This document shows, piece by piece, positions 43,798-53,160 of a DNA stretch of 64,000 bases. This stretch comes from Thalassospira sp. MCCC 1A01148 (GTDB taxonomy: Bacteria > Pseudomonadota > Alphaproteobacteria > Rhodospirillales > Thalassospiraceae), in NCBI RefSeq assembly GCF_001613795.1, contig NZ_LPVZ01000019.1, positions 186,001 to 250,000 of the forward strand, written 5' to 3'. Under the pieces are notes generated by a model. It was not told the origin of the DNA. It worked only from the letters and a program-made list of their open reading frames with translations, and made no database searches. Made by a program: the position numbers and the translations under genes. Position 1 is the stretch's first letter, and every line of letters starts with the position of its first letter.

Positions 43798-46700
43798 TTA
43801 GCTGGTGAAGTCGAGTTCGGTCTGTTCTTTTTTGGAATAGACTTCTGCCTGATGCAGGTCGACCGAGACCAGAGAGGACACACCGCGTTCGGCCATGGTC
43901 ACGCCAAACAGGCGGTTCATACGTGCCATGGTCATACGGTGGTGCGTGATAACCAGGAAGCGGGTATTGGCATGTCGGCCGATGGCTTCCAACAGCTTGC
44001 AGAAGCGGTCCACGTTGGCGTCATCAAGTGGTGCGTCGACCTCGTCAAGCACACATATCGGTGCCGGGTTGGTCAGGAAGACCGCAAACAGCAATGCCAC
44101 AGCAGTCAGGGCCTGTTCACCACCCGAAAGCAGCGAAAGATGCTGGAGCTTCTTGCCCGGCGGGGATGCCATGATTTCCAGCCCGGCTTCAAGCGGATCG
44201 TCCGCGTCGGTCAACATCAGATGCGCACCACCACCGCCAAACAGGCGGACAAACAGTTGCTGGAAGTGCTTGTCGACTTCATCGAAGGCAGCTTTCAAAC
44301 GTGCACGAGCTTCGCGGTTGAGCTGGTTGATGCCATTGCGCAGCTTTTCAATGGCAGCAATCAAATCATCGCGTTCGGACACCATGGTGTCTTTCTGTTC
44401 CTGCATTTCGGCCAGTTCGACCTCTGCACGCAGGTTGACCGCCCCCAGATTTTCACGTTCACGGGTCTGGCGTTGCAGACGGGCTTCGATATCGCCTTCG
44501 CTTGGCAGGTCCTTGGTCAGATCAATTTGGCCAAGCTCCACCAACTGGTCTGGCGTTGCATTAACCCGTTCACGGATACGTTCAATCAGGTCACGGCGAT
44601 GTTGCTCAGCTTGTTCCAGCAGGGCTTCGCAGCGCACGCGCCCCTCACGGGCTTCGGCCAGTTTTTGTTCTGCTTCGCGCAGGTTCTGATCGGCCTCGCG
44701 TTGGGCGTTTTCGGCGCGTTGCAGTTCATCAGCGGCTTCTTTACGGGTCGCGTCAGAAAGCTCGATCCGGTCTGACAGGATTGCACGGCGTTCTTCGATC
44801 TCTTCGGGCTTTAGTTCAAGCTCCTCGATCTCCATGCGGGCTTCTTCCTGGCGTTCGCGCAGTTCGGCAACCCGTTCACCCGCCCCCGATGCACGTTCGT
44901 TCCAGGTGGCAATTTCGTTTTCAACAAATTCAAGACGCTTCCGCCGGCCCGACATGGTGCTTTGCATGCGTTCAAGCTGGCTGCGGGCTTCCATGTGATC
45001 GGCACGCGCATCGGCCAGATTTGCGCGTTTCTCGATCATTTCGGCCTTGATTTCCATCAGGCCCTCACTGCTTTCCTCTGGCAGGGCCGCAAGCTCTTCC
45101 TGTTCGGCAATCAGCTCATCAAGATCCTGCTTGGCGCGCTTTTCGGCTTCTTCGGCGTTCTGAAGGCGGCTTTCGATGGCGCTGGCATCGCGTTTGATAT
45201 TGGCGATTTCCTCACGCGCGGATGACGCGGCATTTTCCGCATCGCGCACCGCCCTATGAGCTTCCTGCTCCGCCGCTCGAGCTGCCTCTATTTCTTCATC
45301 AAGGCGTTCGACATTTTCACTGGCGATCTCGGCGCGCTCGCTCGCAGCTTCAACCACCGCATCAGCTTCTTCAAGTTCACCGCGCAGTTCCTCAAGGCGG
45401 TTGCGCTGACGCAGCCGCACGGCGGCGGGTAATTCAGCCCCGGCAAGAATGCGATAGCCATCCCACCGCCAAAGTGCACCGTCGCGCGACACAAGCCGCT
45501 GGCCAACCTTAAGGTTCTTGGCAAGGAAGTTACCGGTCGCCTCATCATCGACAATGCCGATCTGCCAAAGACGACGGTTTAAAAGGGCGGGTGCCTCGAC
45601 ATATTTTGCAAGTGCTGTGACACCATCAGGCAGGGCCGGGTCATCGGTTGCCGGATCAATGGTTGCCCAATGCATGGCGGCATCAGTTGCATCGGGGGCA
45701 TCAAGGTCCTCGCCAAGCGCAGCCGCCATGGCAAGTTCAAACCCGCCTTGTACCGTGATGTTTTCAATCACGCCGGGATACTTGTCATCATCACCGCCGC
45801 GCAAAAGGCTTTCAAGCGCCTCTATTTCCGCTGTCAGGCGGGCCTTTCGGCTTTCGGCGTCACGCAGCGCATCGCGCGCATCGCTTTCAGCGGTTTTCAA
45901 GCCATCTTCGCGATCCCGCATTTCAGCAAGGCGCATTTCCGCCTCTTCGACCGCCATTTTGCGCTGTTCAACAAGCTCCTCGCACTCTTCAAGATGCATG
46001 CTTGCTTCTTCAAGGGCTTCGGAAAAATCAGCCTCGATGCGGATGTCATCAAGCTTTGCAACAGCTTCGTCGTGGCGTTCCGTCAGGCGCGAACGGCGTG
46101 CATTAAGTTCACTCAGTCGCTGCTGAACCGATTTCAGGCGCGCCTCTTCTTCGGCGACCTTGTTGGTCAGTGCATCAACTTCTGTTTCCAGCTCCTCAAC
46201 ACGAAGGGCCTTTTCAGATGCGACCTCGCGGGCTTCATCAAGGGCGTCGTCTTCGCCGCCCTGCGCCTCGCTCAGTTCTTCGCGCTCGTCCTTCAGTTTT
46301 TTAAGTGCGCCTTCCGCGTCACTTGCCAATTCCGCCTCGCGGGCAAGGTCGGCGTCAATCTGCTGGATGCGTGCGCGCAATTGGCCCATCTGGGTTTCAA
46401 TCTGGGCCTTGTCCTTATCAAGACCTTCGCGTTCGATCAAAAGGCGCTGAAGGGCTGCTGCCGCCTCAGATTCTTTTTTGCGTAGATCGGGAAGGCTTGC
46501 AGCCACGTGGGCCTGAACAGTTGTTGCCTCGGTCACCGACGATGTCAGGTCGCGCACGGCGCTTTCGCCTGCGACCAGCAACTCACGAGCGTCATCCTGA
46601 CGTTTCTGGGCTTCGGTCCAGCGGATGTGGAACAGCAATGCCTCGGTCTGGCGGACACTTTCGGAGAGTTTGCGATAACGTTCGGCCTGTCTTGCCTGTT

Positions 46701-47331
46701 TTTGCAGGGAGGCGATCTGGCCATCAAGCTGCAAAAGAACGTCTTCGAGACGTTCCATATTCTGTTCGGCGTTCTTAAGCCTGAGTTCCGCCTCATGGCG
46801 GCGCGAATGCAGGCCTGTGATGCCCGCAGCTTCTTCAAGGATCAGGCGACGCTGGATCGGTTTGGCCCCGATCAGAGCGCCAATCTTGCCTTGGGAAACC
46901 ATGGCGTTTGATCGTGCGCCGGTCGCGGCATCAGCAAACAACAGCTGCACATCACGGGCACGAACATCCTTGCCATTCACGCGGTAATTCGACCCGCCAC
47001 CACGTTCGATACGGCGCGTGACTTCAAGCATGTCAAAGTCATTGAACATCGCGGGCGCCTTGCGCTCGCTGTTATCAAGGGTAACCGATACTTCCGCCAC
47101 GTTACGTGCCGGACGGCTCGAAGTGCCGCCAAAAATCACGTCGGACATGTCGGACCCGCGCATCTGCTTGGCCGATGTTTCACCCATCACCCAGCGCAGT
47201 GCTTCGACAAGATTGGATTTGCCACAGCCGTTCGGGCCGACAACACCGGTCAGCCCGTCTTCAACGAGTAGATCTGTTGAATCGACGAAGGATTTAAACC
47301 CCGTCAGCTTTAGCGATTTAAACTGGACCAA
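43798..47331 (-). CDS. smc: Chromosome segregation SMC protein
   Basis: Condensin ATPase of 1177 aa. Walker A VVGPNGCGKSNLVEALRW is near residue 35, then the first long coiled-coil (about 165-500). The hinge (about 520-650) contains YPGVIENITVQGG and GDGALWRWDGY-like sequence. The return coil (about 660-1000) is followed by the head with the signature LLSGGEQALTAVALLF and Walker B ICVLDEVDAPLDDANV. Works with ScpAB, not in the window. Length and layout are normal. Neighbours are a DsbA-like gene upstream and a methyltransferase gene downstream. Confidence 0.97.
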   Translation of the reverse strand: MVQFKSLKLTGFKSFVDSTDLLVEDGLTGVVGPNGCGKSNLVEALRWVMGETSAKQMRGSDMSDVIFGGTSSRPARNVAEVSVTLDNSERKAPAMFNDFDMLEVTRRIERGGGSNYRVNGKDVRARDVQLLFADAATGARSNAMVSQGKIGALIGAKPIQRRLILEEAAGITGLHSRRHEAELRLKNAEQNMERLEDVLLQLDGQIASLQKQARQAERYRKLSESVRQTEALLFHIRWTEAQKRQDDARELLVAGESAVRDLTSSVTEATTVQAHVAASLPDLRKKESEAAAALQRLLIEREGLDKDKAQIETQMGQLRARIQQIDADLAREAELASDAEGALKKLKDEREELSEAQGGEDDALDEAREVASEKALRVEELETEVDALTNKVAEEEARLKSVQQRLSELNARRSRLTERHDEAVAKLDDIRIEADFSEALEEASMHLEECEELVEQRKMAVEEAEMRLAEMRDREDGLKTAESDARDALRDAESRKARLTAEIEALESLLRGGDDDKYPGVIENITVQGGFELAMAAALGEDLDAPDATDAAMHWATIDPATDDPALPDGVTALAKYVEAPALLNRRLWQIGIVDDEATGNFLAKNLKVGQRLVSRDGALWRWDGYRILAGAELPAAVRLRQRNRLEELRGELEEADAVVEAASERAEIASENVERLDEEIEAARAAEQEAHRAVRDAENAASSAREEIANIKRDASAIESRLQNAEEAEKRAKQDLDELIAEQEELAALPEESSEGLMEIKAEMIEKRANLADARADHMEARSQLERMQSTMSGRRKRLEFVENEIATWNERASGAGERVAELRERQEEARMEIEELELKPEEIEERRAILSDRIELSDATRKEAADELQRAENAQREADQNLREAEQKLAEAREGRVRCEALLEQAEQHRRDLIERIRERVNATPDQLVELGQIDLTKDLPSEGDIEARLQRQTRERENLGAVNLRAEVELAEMQEQKDTMVSERDDLIAAIEKLRNGINQLNREARARLKAAFDEVDKHFQQLFVRLFGGGGAHLMLTDADDPLEAGLEIMASPPGKKLQHLSLLSGGEQALTAVALLFAVFLTNPAPICVLDEVDAPLDDANVDRFCKLLEAIGRHANTRFLVITHHRMTMARMNRLFGVTMAERGVSSLVSVDLHQAEVYSKKEQTELDFTS

Positions 47332-47365
47332 TCATGTCCCCCGGTCCGACCCTGTCCCCTGTTGC

Positions 47366-47389
47366 CGAACACCGCAGATACGGTGTTCG
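47366..47389. other. Perfect 9-bp hairpin between the DsbA-like gene and smc
   Basis: CGAACACCG and CGGTGTTCG pair perfectly over a 6-nt loop, with extra pairing outside (CCTGT/ACAGG). It lies 16 nt past the stop codon of the DsbA-like gene and 35 nt before smc on the same strand. There is no T-run after it in that direction, so partial termination or RNA processing is possible. Confidence 0.4.
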
Positions 47390-47404
47390 ACAGGATTGTT
47401 TTAT

Positions 47405-48001
47405 TTAGTCGATAAGGTCTTCGACTTTTTCAACAAAGAGTTCTGCTTCGCGCGAACCCTCAATTAGCTCTCCATCAAGGATGAAGCTTGGCGTGGAGCT
47501 GACATTGAATTCCTGTTCGCCAGTCATGCGCGAACCAACGATACCATCAATCAGTTCCTGATCGGCAATACAGGCATCCACCGCATCGCCGGTCATGCCT
47601 GCAAAGCGCACCACTTCCTTGATACTGGCGACCGGGTCCTGCGAACGTGCCCAGGTCATCTGGGATTTGAACAGCATGCCCAGAACACCGAAATAGCGAT
47701 CTTCGCCCGCGCACTGCGCAATGGCAGCAGCACGCAACGCAACACCGTCAAGCGGATAGTCGCGATAGATCAGCTTCAGTTTGCCGGTATCAATCAGCTT
47801 TTCCTTGATCTCAGGCAGAACCTCGTTGTGGAAGGACGCGCAATGCGGGCAGGTCAAAGATGCATATTCAATCATCGTGACCGGCGCATTCTCGTCACCC
47901 ATCACATGTTCTTTCCACTCTACTGCTTGTGCCTGTTGGGCGCTTGCAAGCCCGACCATCATCAAAAACGCACCAGCAAGAAACTTAACTGCCTTTAGCA
48001 A
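47405..48001 (-). CDS. DsbA-family periplasmic thiol oxidoreductase
   Basis: Exported thioredoxin-fold protein of 198 aa. The signal peptide covers about 26 residues (LKAVKFLAGAFLMMVGLASA). The active site is CPHC at 51-54 in YASLTCPHCASFH, and the cis-Pro lies in VSSTPSFIL. CPHC and the overall length fit the alphaproteobacterial DsbA/DsbG-like clade (DSBA-type, BdbD-like). The start codon is TTG, decided by a near-perfect GGAGG six bases upstream. Probably works with the DsbB encoded near 1.3 kb. Confidence 0.9.
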   Translation of the reverse strand: MLKAVKFLAGAFLMMVGLASAQQAQAVEWKEHVMGDENAPVTMIEYASLTCPHCASFHNEVLPEIKEKLIDTGKLKLIYRDYPLDGVALRAAAIAQCAGEDRYFGVLGMLFKSQMTWARSQDPVASIKEVVRFAGMTGDAVDACIADQELIDGIVGSRMTGEQEFNVSSTPSFILDGELIEGSREAELFVEKVEDLID

Positions 48002-48233
48002 GGAAACCTCCGTTAAAACAAAGTTTTGTGATTACAAGCCTGTTGCAGCGCGGGAGTCAACACACCCCCGAAAACGGCTATGCCACCAACGAGTCGCCAA
48101 GTTGGCGCGCAATTGCGGCAACTCCGTGATCGTTCATTTAAGAAAACTGATTCGATTATTACCGACACGCAACACAACAGGGCGTGATCGCCAAACATGG
48201 GAGCGCGGGCACCCGCGAACTGCATCAAATGCC

Positions 48234-48845
48234 TTATTTCTTGCCGGTTTTGGGCCGCAACCCGCCACTTGCCCCGGCGATATGTCGGCCAAGCCGTGCA
48301 AGCACTTCACGCAGATGGGGATCTTCGATCTTTTCGAGATCGGCCTGACTGGTTGGGCTGATGTCGGCTTCGGGGACTTCGGTCGGGCGATGGACTGTGC
48401 GTTCGGGGCGCGAAATATCACCCTGAAGCATCGTGATCTTGTTGATCGCACGATAGCCGAAATAGCTGTTCACCCGCTCGATGATTTGCGGCATACGGTG
48501 TTGCAATTCAAGGGCTACCGGACCAACAACCCGGATCAGCAAGGTGCCACCGGCGATACTTTCCTTGGGCGGGGGGCTGTATTTCAACGGCATGGTGTAT
48601 TTTTCAAGGTCACGCCCGACGATCTCGGCCCAATGCAGGATGATTTCGGTTTGGAAGAAGCCACGTTTACGCACCAGCGGCCGGGTCAGATTGCCAACAA
48701 GCGGGGCGACATTGCGAAGCCCCATGCGACGTTCTGAGCTGCCAAGCGGTGTGAATGCCTGCTTCTTTTTAGGTGCAACGGTTTTGGATGGCTGATCCAG
48801 CATCGAGCCACTTTTCGTACCTACACTATCTTTTTTCTTGCTCAC
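48234..48845 (-). CDS. DciA-like DUF721 protein
   Basis: A 203-aa DUF721/DciA-family protein, expected to be the ancestral loader of the replicative helicase DnaB. The core lies at about residues 55-150: FFQTEIILHWAEIVGRDLEKYTMPLKYSPP, then GTLLIRVVGPVALELQHRMPQIIERVNSYFGY. A basic Lys-rich N-terminus and a disordered C-terminus flank it. The frame is open further upstream but would overlap mutY, so the GTG (VSKKKD) is chosen; an internal ATG at 48803 is another option. Divergent from mutY across 60 bp, the usual neighbour. Confidence 0.82.
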   Translation of the reverse strand: MSKKKDSVGTKSGSMLDQPSKTVAPKKKQAFTPLGSSERRMGLRNVAPLVGNLTRPLVRKRGFFQTEIILHWAEIVGRDLEKYTMPLKYSPPPKESIAGGTLLIRVVGPVALELQHRMPQIIERVNSYFGYRAINKITMLQGDISRPERTVHRPTEVPEADISPTSQADLEKIEDPHLREVLARLGRHIAGASGGLRPKTGKK

Positions 48846-48905
48846 GCCCGCTTCTTTCGTAGGGTCTGCTTCAAAGTCCGAAAAACAACATAACACGGGA
48901 TCGAC

Positions 48906-49985
48906 GTGCATTTCACCCATCAGGATACCCAACGCCTCGCAGCAAGCATGCTTGAATGGTACGACCGCCATCACCGCACCCTGCCCTGGCGATCAGAACC
49001 AGGCGAGACGCCAGATCCCTATCATGTCTGGCTCAGCGAAATCATGCTGCAACAAACCACCGTGCAGACGGTGGGGCCTTATTTTGCTGCCTTCTTGAAA
49101 CGTTGGCCGACGGTGACTGATCTTGCCAATGCAGAACTTGATGATGTGCTGCATGCCTGGCAAGGGCTTGGATATTATGCGCGGGCGCGCAACCTGCATA
49201 AATGCGCCAAGGTTGTTGCATCCGAATATGACGGCGTTTTTCCCGATACCGAGGACGGCTTGTTGAAGCTGCCGGGTATTGGTCCCTATACCGCCTGCGC
49301 GGTTGCCGCCATTGCCTTTAACCGCCATGCAAGCCCGGTTGATGGAAATATTGAACGGGTGATTTCTCGGTTGTTTGCACTGGAAACGCCACTGCCTGAC
49401 GTCAAACCCGAAATCAAGGAAAAGTCAGCCGCCCTAACCCCGACTGATCGCCCGGGTGATTATGCCCAGGCATTGATGGATTTGGGTGCAACGGTATGCA
49501 CGCCGCGCAATCCGGCATGCGGCATTTGCCCGTGGCAGGCCGATTGCGAGGGACGCAAATCAGGCATTGCGCCAGAGCTTCCCAAAAAACGCAAAAAAGA
49601 ACCGAAACCAACACGGGTCGGTTATGCGTTTTGGATCCGGCGCGAAGACGATGGTCGCATTCTTGTGCGGCGCCGCCCGGAAAAGGGATTGCTTGGTGGC
49701 TTGTATGAAGTCCCCGGAAGCGACTGGCGCGCGATTGAAACGCCTGATGATGTGATGCTGTCCGAAGCACCGGTGTCGGCCAAGTGGGCAGAGCTTGACG
49801 GCACGGTTGGCCACACCTTCACGCACTTTCATCTGAATGTCAGCGTGCTTGCGACCACCCTGCCCGTTGAGGAGGCAGATAAACTTGACGGCAGCTGGAC
49901 AACAATTGACGGGCTGTCGGACTTTGCCCTGCCGACCGTCATGAAAAAGATCGTCCGTCATGCCCTCAAATACGGGCCAGCCTGA
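48906..49985 (+). CDS. mutY: A/G-specific adenine glycosylase
   Basis: Removes adenine mispaired with 8-oxoguanine. The 359-aa product has catalytic Glu in WLSEIMLQQTTVQTV, the helix-hairpin-helix LPGIGPYTACAVAAIAF, catalytic Asp in SPVDGNIERVISR, and a [4Fe-4S] cluster set CTPRNPACGICPWQADC. The C-terminal NUDIX-like domain (about 225-350) reads 8-oxoG and includes the GHTFTHFHL motif. Divergent from dciA and followed by a strong terminator. Confidence 0.96.
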   Translation: MHFTHQDTQRLAASMLEWYDRHHRTLPWRSEPGETPDPYHVWLSEIMLQQTTVQTVGPYFAAFLKRWPTVTDLANAELDDVLHAWQGLGYYARARNLHKCAKVVASEYDGVFPDTEDGLLKLPGIGPYTACAVAAIAFNRHASPVDGNIERVISRLFALETPLPDVKPEIKEKSAALTPTDRPGDYAQALMDLGATVCTPRNPACGICPWQADCEGRKSGIAPELPKKRKKEPKPTRVGYAFWIRREDDGRILVRRRPEKGLLGGLYEVPGSDWRAIETPDDVMLSEAPVSAKWAELDGTVGHTFTHFHLNVSVLATTLPVEEADKLDGSWTTIDGLSDFALPTVMKKIVRHALKYGPA

Positions 49986-50021
49986 TCTGGCAGCTCTGTC
50001 GTATAAAACCTGCGTAATTAA

Positions 50022-50051
50022 AAAGGCCCGTGGTCAAAACCACGGGCCTTT
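50022..50051 (+). terminator. Terminator after mutY
   Basis: AAAGGCCCGTGGT and ACCACGGGCCTTT form a 13-bp perfect stem with a 4-nt loop, then TTGTCTTTTTC. The A-rich left flank lets it act on the converging small gene too. Confidence 0.88.
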
Positions 50052-50078
50052 GTCTTTTTCTTTCATCGCGCGGCGCGA

Positions 50079-50300
50079 TCAGGCGTAGATGTCGATTACC
50101 TGTCCACGGCCCTCTGTCGGGGTCGGTGCGGCCTGCTGCGACGTTTCAGCTTCTGCTGTTTGCTCTACCCGCTGTGTCGGCGGTGTGTTCAGGTCATTGT
50201 TACCCGTTTCAGCAATCGGCGCTGTGGCCTGCTGAATTTGGACCGGGTTGGGTGCGTATGCGGCACCCCCTACTGCACCTGCTTGCATGTTCTTCTCCAT
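50079..50300 (-). CDS. Small Gln/Pro-rich protein with C-terminal GRGQ-x-x-DI motif
   Basis: Unrecognised 73-aa protein. It is low-complexity and probably disordered (Ala, Gln, Pro, Thr-rich), with no signal peptide or helix. It ends TEGRGQVIDIYA, matching the tail of the unlinked 117-aa protein near 26.7 kb. AGGATAG lies directly upstream of the ATG, and terminators bracket the gene, so it is likely expressed alone. Confidence 0.6.
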   Translation of the reverse strand: MEKNMQAGAVGGAAYAPNPVQIQQATAPIAETGNNDLNTPPTQRVEQTAEAETSQQAAPTPTEGRGQVIDIYA

Positions 50301-50356
50301 CTATCCTTGCGGATAAGTTTGATGATCGTAATATAGCAAGAATTTTGCGCAAAAGC

Positions 50357-50392
50357 AAAACCGGCGGGTTTCGCAACCACGCCGGTTTTTTT
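50357..50392. terminator. Terminator between ccrM and the small gene
   Basis: AAAACCGGCG pairs with CGCCGGTTTT over a 13-nt loop. The plus-strand side has eight T. On the minus strand, the direction of ccrM, the tail is TTTTGCTTTTG. Confidence 0.75.
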
Positions 50393-50430
50393 TGGGCATC
50401 AATGATCTAGTCGGAATTTTCCGGTCAGGC

Positions 50431-51654
<1,224 letters not shown>

Positions 51655-51753
51655 TTAGACAATCTTAACGGCTATGGTCGAAAAACCGGAAGATTTGCCG
51701 CGACAAACGCAATTCTTAAATGCACCGGAATATGTCGGGGACTCCGTGGGCCA

Positions 51754-51849
51754 ATGGCATTCGACGGGGTGGAAATCGACGCTCAGAAAAACGTGTTCCT
51801 TGATGGACTGATTAAACCTCAGCCAATTCCGCCCGAGGATTTGGTTTAA
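51754..51849 (+). CDS. Possible 31-aa ORF in the ccrM-BMP intergenic region
   Basis: A short frame beginning MAFDGVEIDAQ and ending PPEDLV reads like real protein (hydrophobic and charged residues alternate sensibly, no odd codons) but is short and has no good ribosome site. It could be a small gene, the 3' end of a decayed gene, or chance. The rest of the 474-bp region between ccrM and the BMP gene holds their divergent promoters. Confidence 0.2.
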   Translation: MAFDGVEIDAQKNVFLDGLIKPQPIPPEDLV

Positions 51850-52006
51850 AGCCCGCGTATTCCCAAATAGTTACACCAAAAAGTGGAAAACTGACCATTT
51901 GGACAGAAGGTGCTTTGCCTCTTTTGTGATCGCGTATACAATCTGCACACAATCTATGCAAAAGGTTGAGTTTCGTATAACGGCAATAATCCGCAGGGGG
52001 ACAAAA

Positions 52007-53014
52007 ATGAAGTCTGGTACTTTCCGCCTAACGCGTCGTGCCATGCTGTCAGCCATCGCCGGCGCAGCCGCAGTGGTTTCGTTTGGCTTTGGCGCACCGG
52101 CAGAGGCCGCTGATCCGCTGAAAGTTTCGGCGATCTACACCGTTCCGGTCGAACAGCAGTGGGTATCGCGCATTCACAAGGCGCTCAACGCTGCCGAAGC
52201 ACGCGGCGATATTTCCTATGAGTTTTCCGAAAACGTCGCCAACACCGACTATGAGCGCGTCATGCGCGAATATGCCGAAAACGGTTCTGATCTGATCGTT
52301 GGTGAAGTCTTTGGTGTCGAACGCGCTGCCCGCAAGGTTGCTGCTGACTATCCGGAAACTGCATTTCTGATGGGGTCAAGCTTTGCGCCGGACGGGGAAA
52401 ACTTCTCGGTCTTTGATAACTTCATCCATGAGCCGAGCTACCTTGTCGGCATGGCCGCTGGCAAGGCGACCGAAACCAACAAGATCGGCATGGTTGGCGG
52501 CTTTGCCATCCCGGAAGTGAACCGTTTGATGCATGCCTTCATGGCTGGTGCCAAATCGGTTAATCCCGATGTCGAATTCATGGTGACCTTCATCAACAGC
52601 TGGTATGACCCGCCCAAGGCCAAAGAAGCAGCCTTTGCCATGATCGATAATGGCGCGGACATCATGTATGCCGAACGCTTTGGCGTATCCGATGCGGCCA
52701 AGGAACGCGGAATTCTGGCTGTTGGTAACGTGATCGACACTGCGGCTGATTATCCGGGCACCATTCTGGGTTCGGCACTGTGGCATATGGAAGCGACCAT
52801 TGACCACGCGATCGAAGCGGTCAAAGCCGGTGAATTCAAAGCCGAAGATTACGGCAAATACAGCTACATGGAATTCGGCGGCGGTTCCGTCGTTCTTGAT
52901 CCGGCCCTGCTGCCGGACGGTACGGTCGAAGAAGTCGAAGCCAAGCAGGCTGAAATCCTTGATGGGTCCTTCACTGTCGAAGTAAACGACGAAGAACCGA
53001 AATCATCGATGTAA
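52007..53014 (+). CDS. BMP-family ABC substrate-binding protein
   Basis: Periplasmic receptor of the BMP/Med family (335 aa) that binds nucleosides or nucleobase-like ligands. The N-terminus has a twin-arginine-like signal (RLTRRAMLSAIAGAAAVVSFGFG) cleaved near AEA, so Tat export is possible. The mature part has the family's AEARGDISYEFSENV, GEVFGVERAARKVAADYP and MVTFINSWYDPPKAKEAAFAMIDNGADIMYAE blocks. AGGGGG precedes the ATG; an in-frame start 108 nt upstream would precede the signal. A hairpin separates it from the ATPase gene. The downstream deaminase points to a pyrimidine or similar base as ligand. Confidence 0.9.
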   Translation: MKSGTFRLTRRAMLSAIAGAAAVVSFGFGAPAEAADPLKVSAIYTVPVEQQWVSRIHKALNAAEARGDISYEFSENVANTDYERVMREYAENGSDLIVGEVFGVERAARKVAADYPETAFLMGSSFAPDGENFSVFDNFIHEPSYLVGMAAGKATETNKIGMVGGFAIPEVNRLMHAFMAGAKSVNPDVEFMVTFINSWYDPPKAKEAAFAMIDNGADIMYAERFGVSDAAKERGILAVGNVIDTAADYPGTILGSALWHMEATIDHAIEAVKAGEFKAEDYGKYSYMEFGGGSVVLDPALLPDGTVEEVEAKQAEILDGSFTVEVNDEEPKSSM

Positions 53015-53032
53015 GATTTCGCTGAAATCATT

Positions 53033-53072
53033 GGGCAGTTCGGTTACATAATCGAACTGCCCTTTGTTGTTT
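53033..53072 (+). terminator. Intra-operon attenuator after the binding-protein gene
   Basis: GGGCAGTTCG and CGAACTGCCC form a perfect 10-bp stem with a 10-nt loop, followed by TTTGTTGTTT. It sits 19 nt past the BMP stop codon and about 90 nt before the ATPase start. Partial read-through would give more binding protein than transporter, common in ABC uptake operons. Confidence 0.7.
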
Positions 53073-53160
53073 ACGACATGATAGGGTACTAACCCGATCC
53101 CGCCCCGCATACGCCCACTGCCCCACAGCGTGACGCATAAAAACAAAACGGATTACCCGA

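Noticed and set aside
51924-51952. TTGTG/CACAA inverted repeat and TATACA-like element upstream of the BMP gene
   Set aside because: Short and loosely spaced; common by chance in this AT-rich gap, so not claimed as an operator.
51899-52006. Upstream extension of the BMP binding protein
   Set aside because: The extra 36 residues would precede the signal peptide; AGGGGG directly before ATG 52007 decides the start.
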